The notes: generated by a model from the letters alone, not told the origin. 46,557 nucleotides of DNA from an uncultured SAR116 cluster alpha proteobacterium (GCA_902518965.1 CABYIQ010000012.1:1-46557), one strand, 5' to 3'; positions 37,300 to 46,557 are shown, numbered from the stretch's first letter. Numbers and translations are program-made.

Positions 37300-38415
37300 C
37301 TAATTTATGGCTTTCCAGCCTTCAATTGTCAGCCCGTAACCTTCAAGACCAATAACGGTTGGCTTTGAATTAGACAGTAAAGTCATAACTGACACATTCA
37401 GATCATTTAGAATTTGAGCACCCACTCCATAATCTCTCAACTCAAGTGCACCAGGTTTTGCCTTAAGTCCCTGCCGTGCTTGAAGTATCTCGGAAAGACT
37501 GGACAAACTTGCTTCGCGCAAGATAACGATCACACCTCTGCCATGTTCTGCTATAATGCGCATGGCCTGCTGCAACTCACCATGATTACGGCTTTTATGC
37601 GACTCACCAAGAAGGTCAACCATCAAATCCAATCCATGCATCCGAACTAAAGTTGATTGACCAGGGTCAATCTGCCCTTTTAACATAACGAGATGCTCTA
37701 CATCAGTAATGTCATTCCGATAAATCAATAGCCGCCATGTACCTCCGAATTCCGTCTCAAATGAAGCCTCAGCGATTCGTGTTACTAGAGTTTCATTATG
37801 CCGACGCCAAGAGATCAAATCTGCAATCGCACCAATTTTTAAATTATGCTGCTGAGCAAAATCCATCAGATCGGGCAATCTGGCCATTGTCCCATCATCT
37901 TTCATAATTTCACAAATCACTCCATTTGGGGCGCAACCAGCGGCCCGAGCAATGTCAACGATGGCCTCAGTATGCCCAGCCCTCACCAGCGTACCACCAT
38001 CTCTAGCTACAAGAGGAAAAATATGACCCGGAGTAGCAATATCAGCTTGGCGTGCATGTTGATTGATCGCTGTATGAATTGTATGGGCTCGGTCAGCAGC
38101 AGAAATCCCTGTTGTCACCCCCTCACGAGCTTCAATCGATACAGTAAAGGCAGTCTGATGACGTGATTCATTTCGCCGTTCCATCATTTCCAGCCCCAGC
38201 TGTTCGGTGTGCGCTCGAGTGAGAGCCAAACAGATGAGCCCACGGCCATATTTTGCCATAAAATTGACCGCCTCGGCATTTACATGTTCTCCAATAATAC
38301 ACAAATCCCCTTCATTTTCACGGCTTTGGTCATCGACTAGAATAAACATTCTGCCTGCTCTTGCATCTGCAATCACTTCTTCAATCGGGGATAAGCCATG
38401 CTGAATTTTTAGCAT
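37300..38415 (-). CDS. ribB: 3,4-dihydroxy-2-butanone 4-phosphate synthase with degenerate GTP cyclohydrolase II domain (RibBX-type)
   Basis: The N-terminal 205 residues are a complete RibB domain: ILVDDQSRENEGDLCIIGEH with metal-binding acidic residues and TTGISAADRAHTIHTAI followed by PGHIFPLVARDGG. The C-terminal 165 residues have the RibA (GTP cyclohydrolase II) outline but lack the zinc site. The usual motif with CLTGD and CDCG is replaced by VRMHGLDLMVDLLGESHKSR, which has no cysteine. GTP cyclohydrolase II activity must therefore come from another gene. Such RibB-RibX hybrids are known in proteobacteria. Confidence 0.9.
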   Translation of the reverse strand: MLKIQHGLSPIEEVIADARAGRMFILVDDQSRENEGDLCIIGEHVNAEAVNFMAKYGRGLICLALTRAHTEQLGLEMMERRNESRHQTAFTVSIEAREGVTTGISAADRAHTIHTAINQHARQADIATPGHIFPLVARDGGTLVRAGHTEAIVDIARAAGCAPNGVICEIMKDDGTMARLPDLMDFAQQHNLKIGAIADLISWRRHNETLVTRIAEASFETEFGGTWRLLIYRNDITDVEHLVMLKGQIDPGQSTLVRMHGLDLMVDLLGESHKSRNHGELQQAMRIIAEHGRGVIVILREASLSSLSEILQARQGLKAKPGALELRDYGVGAQILNDLNVSVMTLLSNSKPTVIGLEGYGLTIEGWKAIN

Positions 38416-38417
38416 AT

Positions 38418-39017
38418 TTATCTTATTTCTCCTGCAACCTGCATCAAACGTGAAACATAACGTGCCAGCATATCAATTTCCAAATTCAAACAGCTGCCTA
38501 GGGCAGATTCGCCCAGGTTTGTATTTTTCCAAGTATGTTCAATTATATTCACACAAAACATATTTTCACCAACCGAATTGACAGTCAGAGATACGCCATT
38601 TAAGGCAACAGAACCCTTTTTAGCAACAAAACCTGCTAAAAGCGGCGGCAGAGAAATTTCCAGACGATGAGAGTCAGACACTGCTGATATATTTTCAATC
38701 ACTGCTACCCCGTCAACATGGCCAGAAACAATATGTCCACCCATTTCATCTCCCATCCTTAGGGAACGTTCAAGATTAACAGCAGTGCCTTCCTGCCATG
38801 TTTGAAGTGTGGTCTTTGACAATGTCTCCTCAGATACGTCTACTTCAAAACTGTCTGAGCTGCGGTCGGTTACTGTCAAACATACTCCAGAACAACAGAT
38901 TGATGCACCTAAATCAATTTCATCACAAGCCCAGGGTGCGGCGATAACAACGCGCCAGTCACCTTTGCGCTCAATAGACATTACTGCTCCAATTGCTGTC
39001 ACAATGCCTGTAAACAT
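38418..39017 (-). CDS. ribE: Riboflavin synthase, alpha subunit
   Basis: Riboflavin synthase (199 residues) dismutates two lumazine molecules. It has two lumazine-binding repeats: MFTGIVTAIGAVMSIERKGD and VCLTVTDRSSDSFEVDVSEE in the first, and GHIVSGHVDGVAVIENISAV with GVSLTVNSVGENMFCVNIIE in the second. Normal length. It lies two bases upstream of ribB, inside the rib operon. Confidence 0.96.
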   Translation of the reverse strand: MFTGIVTAIGAVMSIERKGDWRVVIAAPWACDEIDLGASICCSGVCLTVTDRSSDSFEVDVSEETLSKTTLQTWQEGTAVNLERSLRMGDEMGGHIVSGHVDGVAVIENISAVSDSHRLEISLPPLLAGFVAKKGSVALNGVSLTVNSVGENMFCVNIIEHTWKNTNLGESALGSCLNLEIDMLARYVSRLMQVAGEIR

Positions 39018-39020
39018 TGA

Positions 39021-40202
39021 CTATATCTTTCCAATCATTTCTTTGCCTCTTTGCCAGATAGATAATCGGTCTCCAGCCAACTCAAATGTCCGTGCTTTGG
39101 TATAATCAGAGTCACACGGGAAAGCTAGAGCCGTTCGTGTATTTGCATCATATAGTAGCCCAGGAACACCAGTTTTAAGTTCTTTTTGTGCCGACAAATG
39201 GATAATTTGGTCAATCAGGCCAGCAGAATAAAAACTTTGATTTAATTTTGTTCCAGCCTCTAATAATAAGCTGGATAAATCACGTTTTGCACACCATTGC
39301 AAAGCTGTTGACAAATCAAGCCCGTCTGCATTTCGGTCAAGCCTCACAACCTCGATACCGCATTTATCAAGCAATATTTGATCCTGCGAATTTGCCGCCC
39401 GACTACAAAAGACAACTACAGGTCCTGCAGCAATGGTTTGAGCAACCTTGCTGTTACTGCTCAAGCGCAGATGACTATCAAAAATAATTCTAACAGGCGA
39501 GCTTTCTCTCCACCCTGGTAGCCGGCATGTCAGTTTTGGGTTATCAATTAAAATCGTTTCTATTCCTGTTAAAACAGCATCCACACGTGACCTTAGATTA
39601 TGCGCATAAACACGGGATACGTCGTTTGTCAGCCAAGTCTGCTGTCCAGTTTTAGCTGTAATAAAGCCATCTGCACTGGTGGCAATTTTGCTTGTTAGGT
39701 AGGGCCGGGAAAAACGACGCAAAGCTAGAAACCCAGCTAGTCCGGCTGCCACCTCTTCTTCGCATAAACCGTACTGCACTGAAACGCCGCCAGCAACGAG
39801 TTTGTCACGGCCCTGCCCATTTACCCTTAAGTCAGGGTCATCAACTGCGTAGACAACACGGAAAACACCAGATTGCAGCAGTAAGTCGGCACAAGCTGGA
39901 CCTCGACCCTCTTGCGCGCAAGGCTCAAGCGTCACATAGGCGGTGCCACCTTTCAAAGCTGCGCTATTTCCAGATTGCTCAAGAACTTTAAGGGCATCAG
40001 CCTCTGCATGGGGCCGCCCTCCTTTCTGGGTGTGTCCAACCGAGAGGAGAGTATTGTCTGCTGACACCAGAACACAGCCTACAGCCGGATTGGGCCAGCT
40101 TTGCCCTTGAGCACGCCGTGCATAAGAACAGGCCAGTTGCATCCATCTTTGGTCTTCACGTGAAAATGATTGATTTGACTTTCTTTTAATTGCGCAATTC
40201 AT
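39021..40202 (-). CDS. ribD: Bifunctional riboflavin deaminase/reductase RibD
   Basis: RibD (393 residues) deaminates and then reduces the pyrimidine intermediate. The deaminase domain has the zinc residues in GGRPHAEADALKVL and TLEPCAQEGRGPACADLLLQ. The reductase domain begins RPYLTSKIATSADGFITAKT. The start at 40202 lies within the nrdR 3' end (17-base overlap), so translation is probably coupled. Normal length and intact. Confidence 0.96.
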   Translation of the reverse strand: MNCAIKRKSNQSFSREDQRWMQLACSYARRAQGQSWPNPAVGCVLVSADNTLLSVGHTQKGGRPHAEADALKVLEQSGNSAALKGGTAYVTLEPCAQEGRGPACADLLLQSGVFRVVYAVDDPDLRVNGQGRDKLVAGGVSVQYGLCEEEVAAGLAGFLALRRFSRPYLTSKIATSADGFITAKTGQQTWLTNDVSRVYAHNLRSRVDAVLTGIETILIDNPKLTCRLPGWRESSPVRIIFDSHLRLSSNSKVAQTIAAGPVVVFCSRAANSQDQILLDKCGIEVVRLDRNADGLDLSTALQWCAKRDLSSLLLEAGTKLNQSFYSAGLIDQIIHLSAQKELKTGVPGLLYDANTRTALAFPCDSDYTKARTFELAGDRLSIWQRGKEMIGKI

Positions 40203-40635
40203 TCACGAAATCTTCAAAGTCACCAGCATCTTCAAAATTTTTGTAAACTGAAGCGTAACGGATATAGCCGACTTTATCAATCCCCAAGAGCGCTTTCATA
40301 ACCAGCGAGCCGATATAGTCAGACGACACATCAGCTTCACCAGTTGATTCAAGTTTTCTAACAATATCATTTATCGCTAGCACCACATCATTTTCATGAA
40401 CAGAACGTTTTCGTAATGCAATATTGAAGGACCGTTCCAGCTTTTCCCTATTAAAAGGCACTTTTCGGCCATCACGCTTCAGCACAGAAATCTCACGCAA
40501 CTGAACTCGTTCAAAAGTGGTGAACCGGGCGCCACATGAACCACATTGGCGTCTTCTGCGAATAGATGTACCATCTTCTGATGGGCGTGAATCTTTAACC
40601 TGTGTGTCTTCAGACCTGCACATGGGACAAAGCAT
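40186..40635 (-). CDS. nrdR: Transcriptional repressor NrdR
   Basis: NrdR (149 residues) represses ribonucleotide reductase genes. The zinc ribbon begins MLCPMCRSEDTQVKDSRPSE and continues RRRRQCGSCGARFTTFERVQ, followed by an ATP-cone domain (LKRDGRKVPFNREKLERSF and YVASVYKNF-like YIRYASVYKNFEDAGDFEDF). It lies between glyA and ribD, the standard alphaproteobacterial position. Confidence 0.97.
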   Translation of the reverse strand: MLCPMCRSEDTQVKDSRPSEDGTSIRRRRQCGSCGARFTTFERVQLREISVLKRDGRKVPFNREKLERSFNIALRKRSVHENDVVLAINDIVRKLESTGEADVSSDYIGSLVMKALLGIDKVGYIRYASVYKNFEDAGDFEDFVNELRN

Positions 40636-40700
40636 CGTCTATCGCCTTCCACATTCATGATGTTTCAAAATCTGGTATGCGGAGGTGTCATAGCATACTA

Positions 40701-41975
40701 TCAATAGATTGGGAATGCCCGGCACAATTCCCGAACCTTTCCTCGCACCTTAGCCTCAATATCAGAATTATCATTCCTGTTAGAAGCCAGACCGTCAAGT
40801 ACATCACCGATCAAATGGGCAACCTGACGAAATTCTTCAGTCCCAAAACCTCTAGTGGTACCTGCCGGCGTGCCTAATCTGACACCTGACGTGACCATTG
40901 GTTTTTCCGGGTCAAACGGAACACCATTTTTATTACACGTGATGCCTGCATTTTCTAGAGATACTTCTGTAATGTCACCTGTCAGCCCCTTTGGTCGTAA
41001 ATCGACCAGAACGAGATGAGTATCAGTTCCTTTTGCAACTAGAGCAAGCCCACGATCTAGCAGAACCTCACCCAGAACACGTGCATTATCCACCACAGTC
41101 TGAATATAAGTTTTAAACTCAGGCTTCAAAGCTTCACCGAATGCCACAGCCTTGCCAGCAATTGCATGCATGAGCGGCCCGCCCTGCAAACCTGGAAAGA
41201 CGGCAGAATTAATTTTTTTACTCAGCGATTCATCATTTGACAGAATGATGCCACCACGCGCCGCTCGCAGGGTTTTGTGTGTGGTTGAGGTGACGATATG
41301 TGCATGTGGGACCGGGCTGGGATGCACACCTGCTGCCACCAGTCCAGATATATGGGCCATATCCACCATTAGATAGGCACCTACAGAATCAGCAATTTCC
41401 CGGAAAACTTCAAAATTGAGCGTCCGTGGATAGGCCGATGCCCCCGCGACAATCATCTTTGGTTTATACTCCTCAGCAAGTGCACGCACCTCATCATAAT
41501 CAATTGTCCCTGTTTCCTTTGAAACCCCATACTGGACAGCATTAAACCACTTGCCAGACAGATTTGGGCCGGCCCCGTGTGTCAAATGCCCTCCCGATGC
41601 CAGAGACATGCCAAGCACTGTGTCACCTGGCTGAAGCAAAGCAAGAAACACTGCCTGGTTCGCCTGTGCGCCAGAGTGAGGTTGAACATTCACAAAATTA
41701 CAATTAAACAGTTGCTTTGCTCGTTCAATTGCCAGCGTTTCAACTACATCCACATATTCACACCCACCATAATATCGACGCCCTGAATAGCCTTCTGCAT
41801 ATTTATTTGTCAGAATTGACCCTTGCGCCTCAAGAACAGCGTTTGACACGATATTCTCTGATGCAATCATCTCAATTTGATCCTGCTGACGAAAAAGCTC
41901 ATCTTGGAGGGCCGCAGCTATCTCTGGATCTGTTTGTGACAAACTGCTGTTAAAAAAACTGTTCATTTCATTCAT
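40701..41975 (-). CDS. glyA: Serine hydroxymethyltransferase
   Basis: A PLP-dependent enzyme (424 residues) interconverting serine and glycine and feeding one-carbon units to folate. PLP lysine sits in [15 protein letters not shown], and family motifs [35 protein letters not shown] and [14 protein letters not shown] are present. The ATG at 41975 is chosen, with AAGGA 7 bases upstream, over 41990. It lies 11 bases downstream of rpiB. Confidence 0.97.
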   Translation of the reverse strand: MNEMNSFFNSSLSQTDPEIAAALQDELFRQQDQIEMIASENIVSNAVLEAQGSILTNKYAEGYSGRRYYGGCEYVDVVETLAIERAKQLFNCNFVNVQPHSGAQANQAVFLALLQPGDTVLGMSLASGGHLTHGAGPNLSGKWFNAVQYGVSKETGTIDYDEVRALAEEYKPKMIVAGASAYPRTLNFEVFREIADSVGAYLMVDMAHISGLVAAGVHPSPVPHAHIVTSTTHKTLRAARGGIILSNDESLSKKINSAVFPGLQGGPLMHAIAGKAVAFGEALKPEFKTYIQTVVDNARVLGEVLLDRGLALVAKGTDTHLVLVDLRPKGLTGDITEVSLENAGITCNKNGVPFDPEKPMVTSGVRLGTPAGTTRGFGTEEFRQVAHLIGDVLDGLASNRNDNSDIEAKVRGKVRELCRAFPIY

Positions 41976-41986
41976 AATATTATCCT

Positions 41987-42436
41987 TCAAGATAGAGCAG
42001 GTTGAGGAGAAATTAATTTATCAACACGACGCTGATGCCGGCCCCCTTCAAAATCTGTGGACAGAAACGTATCGATGCACTCCATCGCCGTTGCAACGCC
42101 TGTCAGCCGCTCACCAAGCGCCAGAACATTGGCATCATTATGCTGACGGCATAGCCTCGCAGATGTCACATCTGTGACTAAAGCTGCGCGAATGTGGGAA
42201 AAACGATTAGCAGCGATAGAAATTCCAATACCAGAGCCACAAATCAAAATACCTCTTGCTGTGGCGTCCTGCAGCATAACCTGCGCAAGGCTGGCGGCAT
42301 AATCGGGATAATCAACTGATTCTGTTCCATTAACACCCAAATCCCTAACCTCGTATCCTTTTGGGTCCAAATGCTCAGCTATATGTGCCTTCAAAACAGT
42401 ACCACCATGATCGCTGGCTAAATAAATGACATTCAT
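41987..42436 (-). CDS. rpiB: Ribose-5-phosphate isomerase B
   Basis: A 149-residue RpiB/LacAB family isomerase of the pentose phosphate pathway. It has [20 protein letters not shown] with the conserved Asp-His, the active-site cysteine in [19 protein letters not shown] and the [15 protein letters not shown] stretch. First gene of the rpiB-glyA-nrdR-rib-nusB run. Confidence 0.95.
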   Translation of the reverse strand: MNVIYLASDHGGTVLKAHIAEHLDPKGYEVRDLGVNGTESVDYPDYAASLAQVMLQDATARGILICGSGIGISIAANRFSHIRAALVTDVTSARLCRQHNDANVLALGERLTGVATAMECIDTFLSTDFEGGRHQRRVDKLISPQPALS

Positions 42437-42458
42437 AATCTATTTCCAGTCCGTGCCA

Positions 42459-42487
42459 ATTTAAAGTAGATGTCAGCTGATATTCAA
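42459..42487 (-). promoter_or_regulatory. Candidate promoter upstream of rpiB-glyA-nrdR-rib operon
   Basis: On the reverse strand TTGAAT (42487-42482) is followed by a 17-base spacer and TTAAAT (42464-42459), about 23 bases before the rpiB ATG. Spacing is ideal, while the -10 is only a partial match. Confidence 0.3.
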
Positions 42488-42563
42488 ACCGTCTGCTGAC
42501 CTCGCATCTTTTGAAGAAACCGTACTAGGTCTATATAGGGTCAGATCCGTTCTGCGCATAGAG

Positions 42564-42806
42564 CTAACCTGCAAAATCACGAAAACTGAAAATACCAGAG
42601 GCTATGATAAAATAAACAATTATAAACAAAACTGCTGAAAGCCCTGTTGTGATGGCAAGTTTCAAAGCCATGCGCGGCTTTGCCGGAGCTGAAGTTGCGT
42701 GGCCCTCTCCCACCCGTTCAGGAGCTTTCGCGCCAAAAGGTAGGACCATAAATAAAACCCACCACCACAGCAAGATATAAACAACAACGCCAGAAACGAT
42801 ATCCAT
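42564..42806 (-). CDS. DUF1467-family membrane protein
   Basis: An 80-residue protein with two membrane segments (IVSGVVVYILLWWWVLFMV and ALKLAITTGLSAVLFIIVYF) joined by a loop VGEGHATSAPAKPRMALK. This pattern matches DUF1467, a small family found almost only in alphaproteobacteria next to the RNase J/mce genes. Function unknown. It lies five bases downstream of mce. Confidence 0.85.
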   Translation of the reverse strand: MDIVSGVVVYILLWWWVLFMVLPFGAKAPERVGEGHATSAPAKPRMALKLAITTGLSAVLFIIVYFIIASGIFSFRDFAG

Positions 42807-42811
42807 GATTC

Positions 42812-43216
42812 CTATGCCTGCTGTAATTCAATAAGAGTGCCTGTCAAATCTTTGGGATGGATAAACAGAACAGGTTTGCCATGCGCGCCAATCTTTGGGT
42901 CAGGGCTGCCCAAGATACGCGCACCAGTTGCCAAAAGCTGATCGCGTGAAGCTATAAGGTCAGGCACATCAAAACATATATGGTGCAGCCCCCCATCCGG
43001 ATTTCGCTCCAAAAATTTTGCTATAGGTGATTTATCATCTAATGGTTCCAGCAACTCAACCTTACCATTAGACGCAGCGATAAACACAACTTTAACCCCA
43101 TGTTTTGGAAACCTTTGAGGTGCAGAAACCACCGCACCAACGCGTTCCCGCCAGTGTGCCGAAGCAACACCCAGATCATGAACGGCTATCGCAATATGGT
43201 TTATGCTCCCAATCAT
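42812..43216 (-). CDS. mce: Methylmalonyl-CoA epimerase
   Basis: A vicinal-oxygen-chelate family epimerase (134 residues) that interconverts (R)- and (S)-methylmalonyl-CoA in propionate metabolism. The metal and active-site residues lie in GSINHIAIAVHDLGVASAHW, VELLEPLDDKSPIAKFLERN, GGLHHICFDVPDL and GTLIELQQA. The start overlaps the rnj stop as ATGA. Confidence 0.94.
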   Translation of the reverse strand: MIGSINHIAIAVHDLGVASAHWRERVGAVVSAPQRFPKHGVKVVFIAASNGKVELLEPLDDKSPIAKFLERNPDGGLHHICFDVPDLIASRDQLLATGARILGSPDPKIGAHGKPVLFIHPKDLTGTLIELQQA

Positions 43217-44892
43217 GCTGATACCCCTGTAATATCTGTTCGCATCACATGGACATGAACAGTTGGTCTTAATTTAAACTTGCCTTTAGCCATTTGCCTT
43301 ACCGTTCTGCGCACCATCTCTTCAATTACTTCGTCATTATCTCCTGGGGCAGCCTGGTGACAGATTACATCCTCAATAGCAAGGCCTGCATCAGCAATAA
43401 AATCAGCAGACTGATGATCTGGACAGAGACCAGTCTGACTAACCTGCGGTGCCATTAATAGCTCACCAACAGCCGACAAAACAACTGTTGCGGTTACAGT
43501 CCCATTCCAGAGCATCCGACGGCGCGAGCGTAGATGATCTGACTGCAGGTCAACAACCTCTCCAGCCTCAGGCGTTAACAACCCTACTGGTGCATAACCG
43601 ATGATATCTGCTGTGCCCGACTTGAAACGAATTGCTGCTCCATTATCTGGTATCAATGTCTGCTTAACCTGGCAATTATTAGCAATCTCTGCATGAGCCA
43701 TAAGGTGACGGGCTGTCCCATGAACGGGAATGGCAATTTGTGGCCGGACCAGCCCATACATCTCAACAAGTTCGTCACGTGCCGGATGGCCAGACACATG
43801 AACAGGCCTGTCTTCATCAGTTATGAGGTGAATGCCACGCCTGACCAGCATATCCTGAACCTTTGTAATAGCAGGCTCATTTCCCGGAATCTGACGAGAG
43901 GAATAAATCACAGTATCACCGGGCTGCAGCTCTACAGATTCATGCGTGCCAGCAGCGATTTTTGCCATTGCTGCTCTTGTCTCTCCCTGAGAGCCAGTAC
44001 AGATAACAACCATGTGATTTCTGGGAATCAGACTGACCTCAGATTCAGGAACAAAGTCTGGTATGTCAGCCAGATATCCTGTATCGCGGGCCGCGCCAAT
44101 TGCCCGATTCAAGGCTCGCCCCACCACGCAGATAGACCGGTTGTTAGCAGCTGCAGCAGTCATTATCGACCCTAGCCTAGCGACATTGCTGGCAAAACAG
44201 GTGACTGCCACAAGGCCTTCAGCCTTTGCAATAACATCAGTCAAGCCCTGCAAGGCAACAGCTTCAGAAGGCGTGTAACCATCGACCATCGCATTTGTGG
44301 AATCACCGATGAGGGCCATAACCCCCTCATCACCAATCTGGCGCAGTCTTTCACGATCCGTATCTTCACCCAACATGGGGGTTTCATCAAATTTCCAGTC
44401 ACCTGTATGCAGGACTGTCCCTTTGTCTGAGCGGAGTACAAGCGCAGCAGGGTCCGGCACAGAATGGGTTAGTTGAACAAGCTCAACAGAAAGTGGGCCA
44501 AAATCATAAGTGATGTTAAAATCAAGTTCATGTAAGGGGATTTTATAGTCTAAACGACTTTCAGACAGCTTACGGTGCAACAGGGCGAGGGTAAAAGCCG
44601 TTCCATACACAGGCACGCCAAGCCGTTTCCATAAATACGGAACTGCCCCAAAATGATCTTCATGCGCATGTGTGAGAATTATCGCTTCTAGTTTGTCTTT
44701 ACGTGCCTCGATAAACCGCAGGTCTGGCAGCACCACATCAACACCGGGCATGCTCTCGTCTGGGAAGCTGATTCCCAAATCCACCATCAACCATCTGCCT
44801 TTGTAATGGTAAAGATTGGCATTCATGCCAATTTCACCTGACCCGCCAAGCGGCAGGAAAACAAAATCATCTGAATCTATTTTCATATCCAT
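43213..44892 (-). CDS. rnj: Ribonuclease J
   Basis: RNase J (559 residues), a metallo-beta-lactamase endo/5' exonuclease for mRNA decay and rRNA maturation. It has ILTHAHEDHFGAVPYLW (HxHxDH), VLHTGDWKFDETPM, the beta-CASP domain with GSQGETRAAMAKIAAG and YGLVRPQIAIPVHGTARHL with the C-terminal histidine. Full length. Alternative Met start at codon 3. It lies 7 bases downstream of coaX. Confidence 0.96.
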   Translation of the reverse strand: MDMKIDSDDFVFLPLGGSGEIGMNANLYHYKGRWLMVDLGISFPDESMPGVDVVLPDLRFIEARKDKLEAIILTHAHEDHFGAVPYLWKRLGVPVYGTAFTLALLHRKLSESRLDYKIPLHELDFNITYDFGPLSVELVQLTHSVPDPAALVLRSDKGTVLHTGDWKFDETPMLGEDTDRERLRQIGDEGVMALIGDSTNAMVDGYTPSEAVALQGLTDVIAKAEGLVAVTCFASNVARLGSIMTAAAANNRSICVVGRALNRAIGAARDTGYLADIPDFVPESEVSLIPRNHMVVICTGSQGETRAAMAKIAAGTHESVELQPGDTVIYSSRQIPGNEPAITKVQDMLVRRGIHLITDEDRPVHVSGHPARDELVEMYGLVRPQIAIPVHGTARHLMAHAEIANNCQVKQTLIPDNGAAIRFKSGTADIIGYAPVGLLTPEAGEVVDLQSDHLRSRRRMLWNGTVTATVVLSAVGELLMAPQVSQTGLCPDHQSADFIADAGLAIEDVICHQAAPGDNDEVIEEMVRRTVRQMAKGKFKLRPTVHVHVMRTDITGVSA

Positions 44893-44899
44893 CAGAAAC

Positions 44900-45706
44900 T
44901 TATCCCTTGTTTCTGTTAAAAATGATGCGCAGGCCAGTCATCGTCAATGCATGGTCAACCTTGTCTATAGCATCAATATGCGGGGCAAATAATGATGCTA
45001 ACCCACCTGTACCAATAACGACCGCCTTTGCCATACCTGGTTCTGCTTTTAGACGGCTCAGCAACCCGTCAATCAAGCCAACATAACCCCATAACACACC
45101 TGATTTCATTGCACTCTGTGTCGATGTACCTAAAACTGGCAGGTTTAAATCAAAATTTTCAACAGCCAGACTGGGTAATTTCGCAGCCGCAGCAACCAGC
45201 GCTTCTACCGAACGATGCACACCAGGAGCAATCACTCCTCCAGCGTAAATAGCTGAACAATCGCTATCTGGGGCTGCAGGACGAACCACATCAAAAGTTG
45301 TTGCTGTGCCAAAATCCAAAATGATCGCTGGCAAATCCCCCGCAGCCGCCACTGCCACAGCATTCACAAGCCTGTCTGCACCAACTTGCGCCGGGTCATC
45401 TGTTTGCACATCAAGATTTAGATTTACCCCTTCCTCACCAACAACCATTGGAGTCAAAGCAAGCCGTTCTTCACAGAAGCGGACGAGGTGATGGGTAACA
45501 ACAGGAACTACAGAAGCAAGGATACAATTTTTAATATCGGTGTAATGAAGTTTCTGTGACTCAAGAACATGGCAAAGTGCAATAAAATATTCATCTGCGG
45601 GCCGCCTTGAGACTGTCTCTAGCCGCCATTCCGACAATTTGGTCTGCGCTTCAAACAGCGTAAAAACTATATTTGTGTTTCCGCAATCAATTGCCAGAAG
45701 CATCAC
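44900..45706 (-). CDS. coaX: Type III pantothenate kinase
   Basis: CoaX (268 residues) phosphorylates pantothenate, the first step of CoA synthesis. The ASKHA-fold phosphate motifs are LLAIDCGNTNIVFTLFEA and VGADRLVNAVAVAAAG, with DFGTATTFDVV and GGVIAPGVHRSVEAL. Second Met at 45703 is an equal start candidate. It overlaps the end of birA by 20 bases. Confidence 0.95.
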   Translation of the reverse strand: MMLLAIDCGNTNIVFTLFEAQTKLSEWRLETVSRRPADEYFIALCHVLESQKLHYTDIKNCILASVVPVVTHHLVRFCEERLALTPMVVGEEGVNLNLDVQTDDPAQVGADRLVNAVAVAAAGDLPAIILDFGTATTFDVVRPAAPDSDCSAIYAGGVIAPGVHRSVEALVAAAAKLPSLAVENFDLNLPVLGTSTQSAMKSGVLWGYVGLIDGLLSRLKAEPGMAKAVVIGTGGLASLFAPHIDAIDKVDHALTMTGLRIIFNRNKG

Positions 45707-46487
45707 TACCTCTCAAAACTTCAACATCACCAGCATGAATTTGCACGAGTCCACCATCGGCTCTCCGCACAATGAGTTGACCACCCGAGCCAATCTCCAC
45801 ATAAGTTCCAGTGATCACATCTTTTACAGTCTCTATACGGAGTGACTGGCCTTCCATATCACAATATGAGCGCCATTCCTCAAGGATGACCTGCATGCCA
45901 TTGGTCTGCCATATTGCATATAATTTAGCAATCTGACGTATCACCGCACAGGCAAGAGCTTTAGAATCCACTGGCTGTGACATTACCAGCTCGTCAAGCG
46001 CGACAGGCGGAAAATTTGTATGTCCCAAAACTGGTGCGTTTGTGAGATTTATTCCACAGCCGACGACCACTCCTTCTGTAGTTGCCTCCAGCAGAATTCC
46101 GGCTAATTTACGATTGTCATACAAAATGTCATTCGGCCATTTCAAACTACACCTCAGGATGTGTGCATCCTCAATAAACCCTAGCAAGGCCTTATAAACA
46201 GCCAGAGAGGCAATGAAAGACAGGCCTGACCATGTATCACGTGCAGTCGCTGGACATAAGATGATGGACAGATACAGACCATCACCTGACTTTGACACCC
46301 ATTGTTTACCCCGTCTGCCACGACCCTTTGTTTGCTCACCCACCTGAAAACACTTACCCTCAGCTTTGCCAGCGCTTTGCCTCAGAGCTGCCAAAGCTAA
46401 ATCATTTGATGAGGTGGCAGAGGGCTGATAATCAATATACCATCCATCTGGCAGGGAATAAGTGGTAGGCATTTCAGCTACTGTCAA
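45687..46487 (-). CDS. birA: Biotin-acetyl-CoA-carboxylase ligase
   Basis: A 266-residue class I biotin protein ligase without the N-terminal DNA-binding domain, so it likely does not regulate transcription. It contains the adenylate-binding EQTKGRGRRGKQWVSKSGDG, SLKWPNDILYDNRKLAGILL and VVVGCGINL. Overlaps coaX by 20 bases and follows the presumed nuoN. Start could also be the Met at codon 6. Confidence 0.93.
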   Translation of the reverse strand: MTVAEMPTTYSLPDGWYIDYQPSATSSNDLALAALRQSAGKAEGKCFQVGEQTKGRGRRGKQWVSKSGDGLYLSIILCPATARDTWSGLSFIASLAVYKALLGFIEDAHILRCSLKWPNDILYDNRKLAGILLEATTEGVVVGCGINLTNAPVLGHTNFPPVALDELVMSQPVDSKALACAVIRQIAKLYAIWQTNGMQVILEEWRSYCDMEGQSLRIETVKDVITGTYVEIGSGGQLIVRRADGGLVQIHAGDVEVLRGSDASGN

Positions 46488-46508
46488 TCTCTCAAAGATA
46501 TCCTGTGT

Positions 46509-46557
46509 TTAAAAGAAGGCCTCAATATTCGTCCCTACAACACCTGCGAGCTGGCCT
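46509..46557 (-). CDS. 3' end of an upstream gene, probably nuoN
   Basis: At the right edge the reverse strand reads GQLAGVVGTNIEAFF and a TAA stop (46511-46509), 21 bases before birA. The residues suit the short hydrophobic C terminus of NADH dehydrogenase subunit N, and nuoN-birA-coaX-rnj is the usual alphaproteobacterial order. Only 15 codons are visible, so the identity is inferred from order. Confidence 0.45.
   Translation of the reverse strand, partial: GQLAGVVGTNIEAFF

Overview
The window reads as a chromosomal segment of an alphaproteobacterium of moderate GC, probably marine. Evidence for this is gene order: dusB-ntrB divergent from ispDF-pgpA-cinA; tpiA-secG-pyrG-kdsA-eno-ftsB-pdhABC-lpd-lipA-coq10; ppiD-trpE; bamE divergent from the cytochrome bc1 chaperone, then yceD(DUF177)-plsX-fabH-ihfA-merR; rpiB-glyA-nrdR-ribD-ribE-ribB-ribH-nusB; and (nuoN)-birA-coaX-rnj-mce-DUF1467. 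A SAR116-like or related marine lineage would fit, but the sequence alone does not prove it.

Layout. 1-4.6 kb: tRNA-Tyr, a nitrogen sensor kinase gene (ntrB) cut short 16 bases from that tRNA, dusB, and a forward isoprenoid/phospholipid operon. 4.6-17.0 kb: a long reverse-strand block for lipoate synthesis, the pyruvate dehydrogenase complex, divisome, lower glycolysis, KDO-8-phosphate and CTP synthesis and Sec export. 17.2-22.1 kb: forward ppiD-trpE-SPOR protein. 22.1-31.6 kb: accessory region with a cupin, a HAD hydrolase, several small unknown genes, a glucosyl(mannosyl)glycerate-type compatible-solute pair, a cyclic-nucleotide-binding-like protein, a DUF2784 protein, an HtrA-like protease, a SixA-type phosphatase and a DUF3303 protein. 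It ends at an intact tRNA-Pro(GGG). 31.7-46.5 kb: conserved reverse-strand operons for IHF/MerR, fatty acid/phospholipid initiation, riboflavin, one-carbon metabolism, RNase J, CoA and biotin.

The most interesting structure is at 29.96-31.63 kb. A decayed second copy of the tRNA-Pro (its 3' 42 bases match 38/42) lies 1.6 kb downstream of the real one. A 65-residue integrase-like N-terminal stub with a good ribosome binding site sits directly beside the real tRNA. The 9-mer CCCCTACAC occurs four times in the same orientation across the interval: in both tRNA copies, in the stub and once between. This looks like the eroded scar of one or more tRNA-Pro-targeting integrative elements that left an AT-rich phosphatase and a DUF3303 gene behind. 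A second possible scar is at tRNA-Tyr, where ntrB has lost its ATP-lid/G2 end and no ntrC is visible. Most of the rest is ordinary housekeeping sequence.
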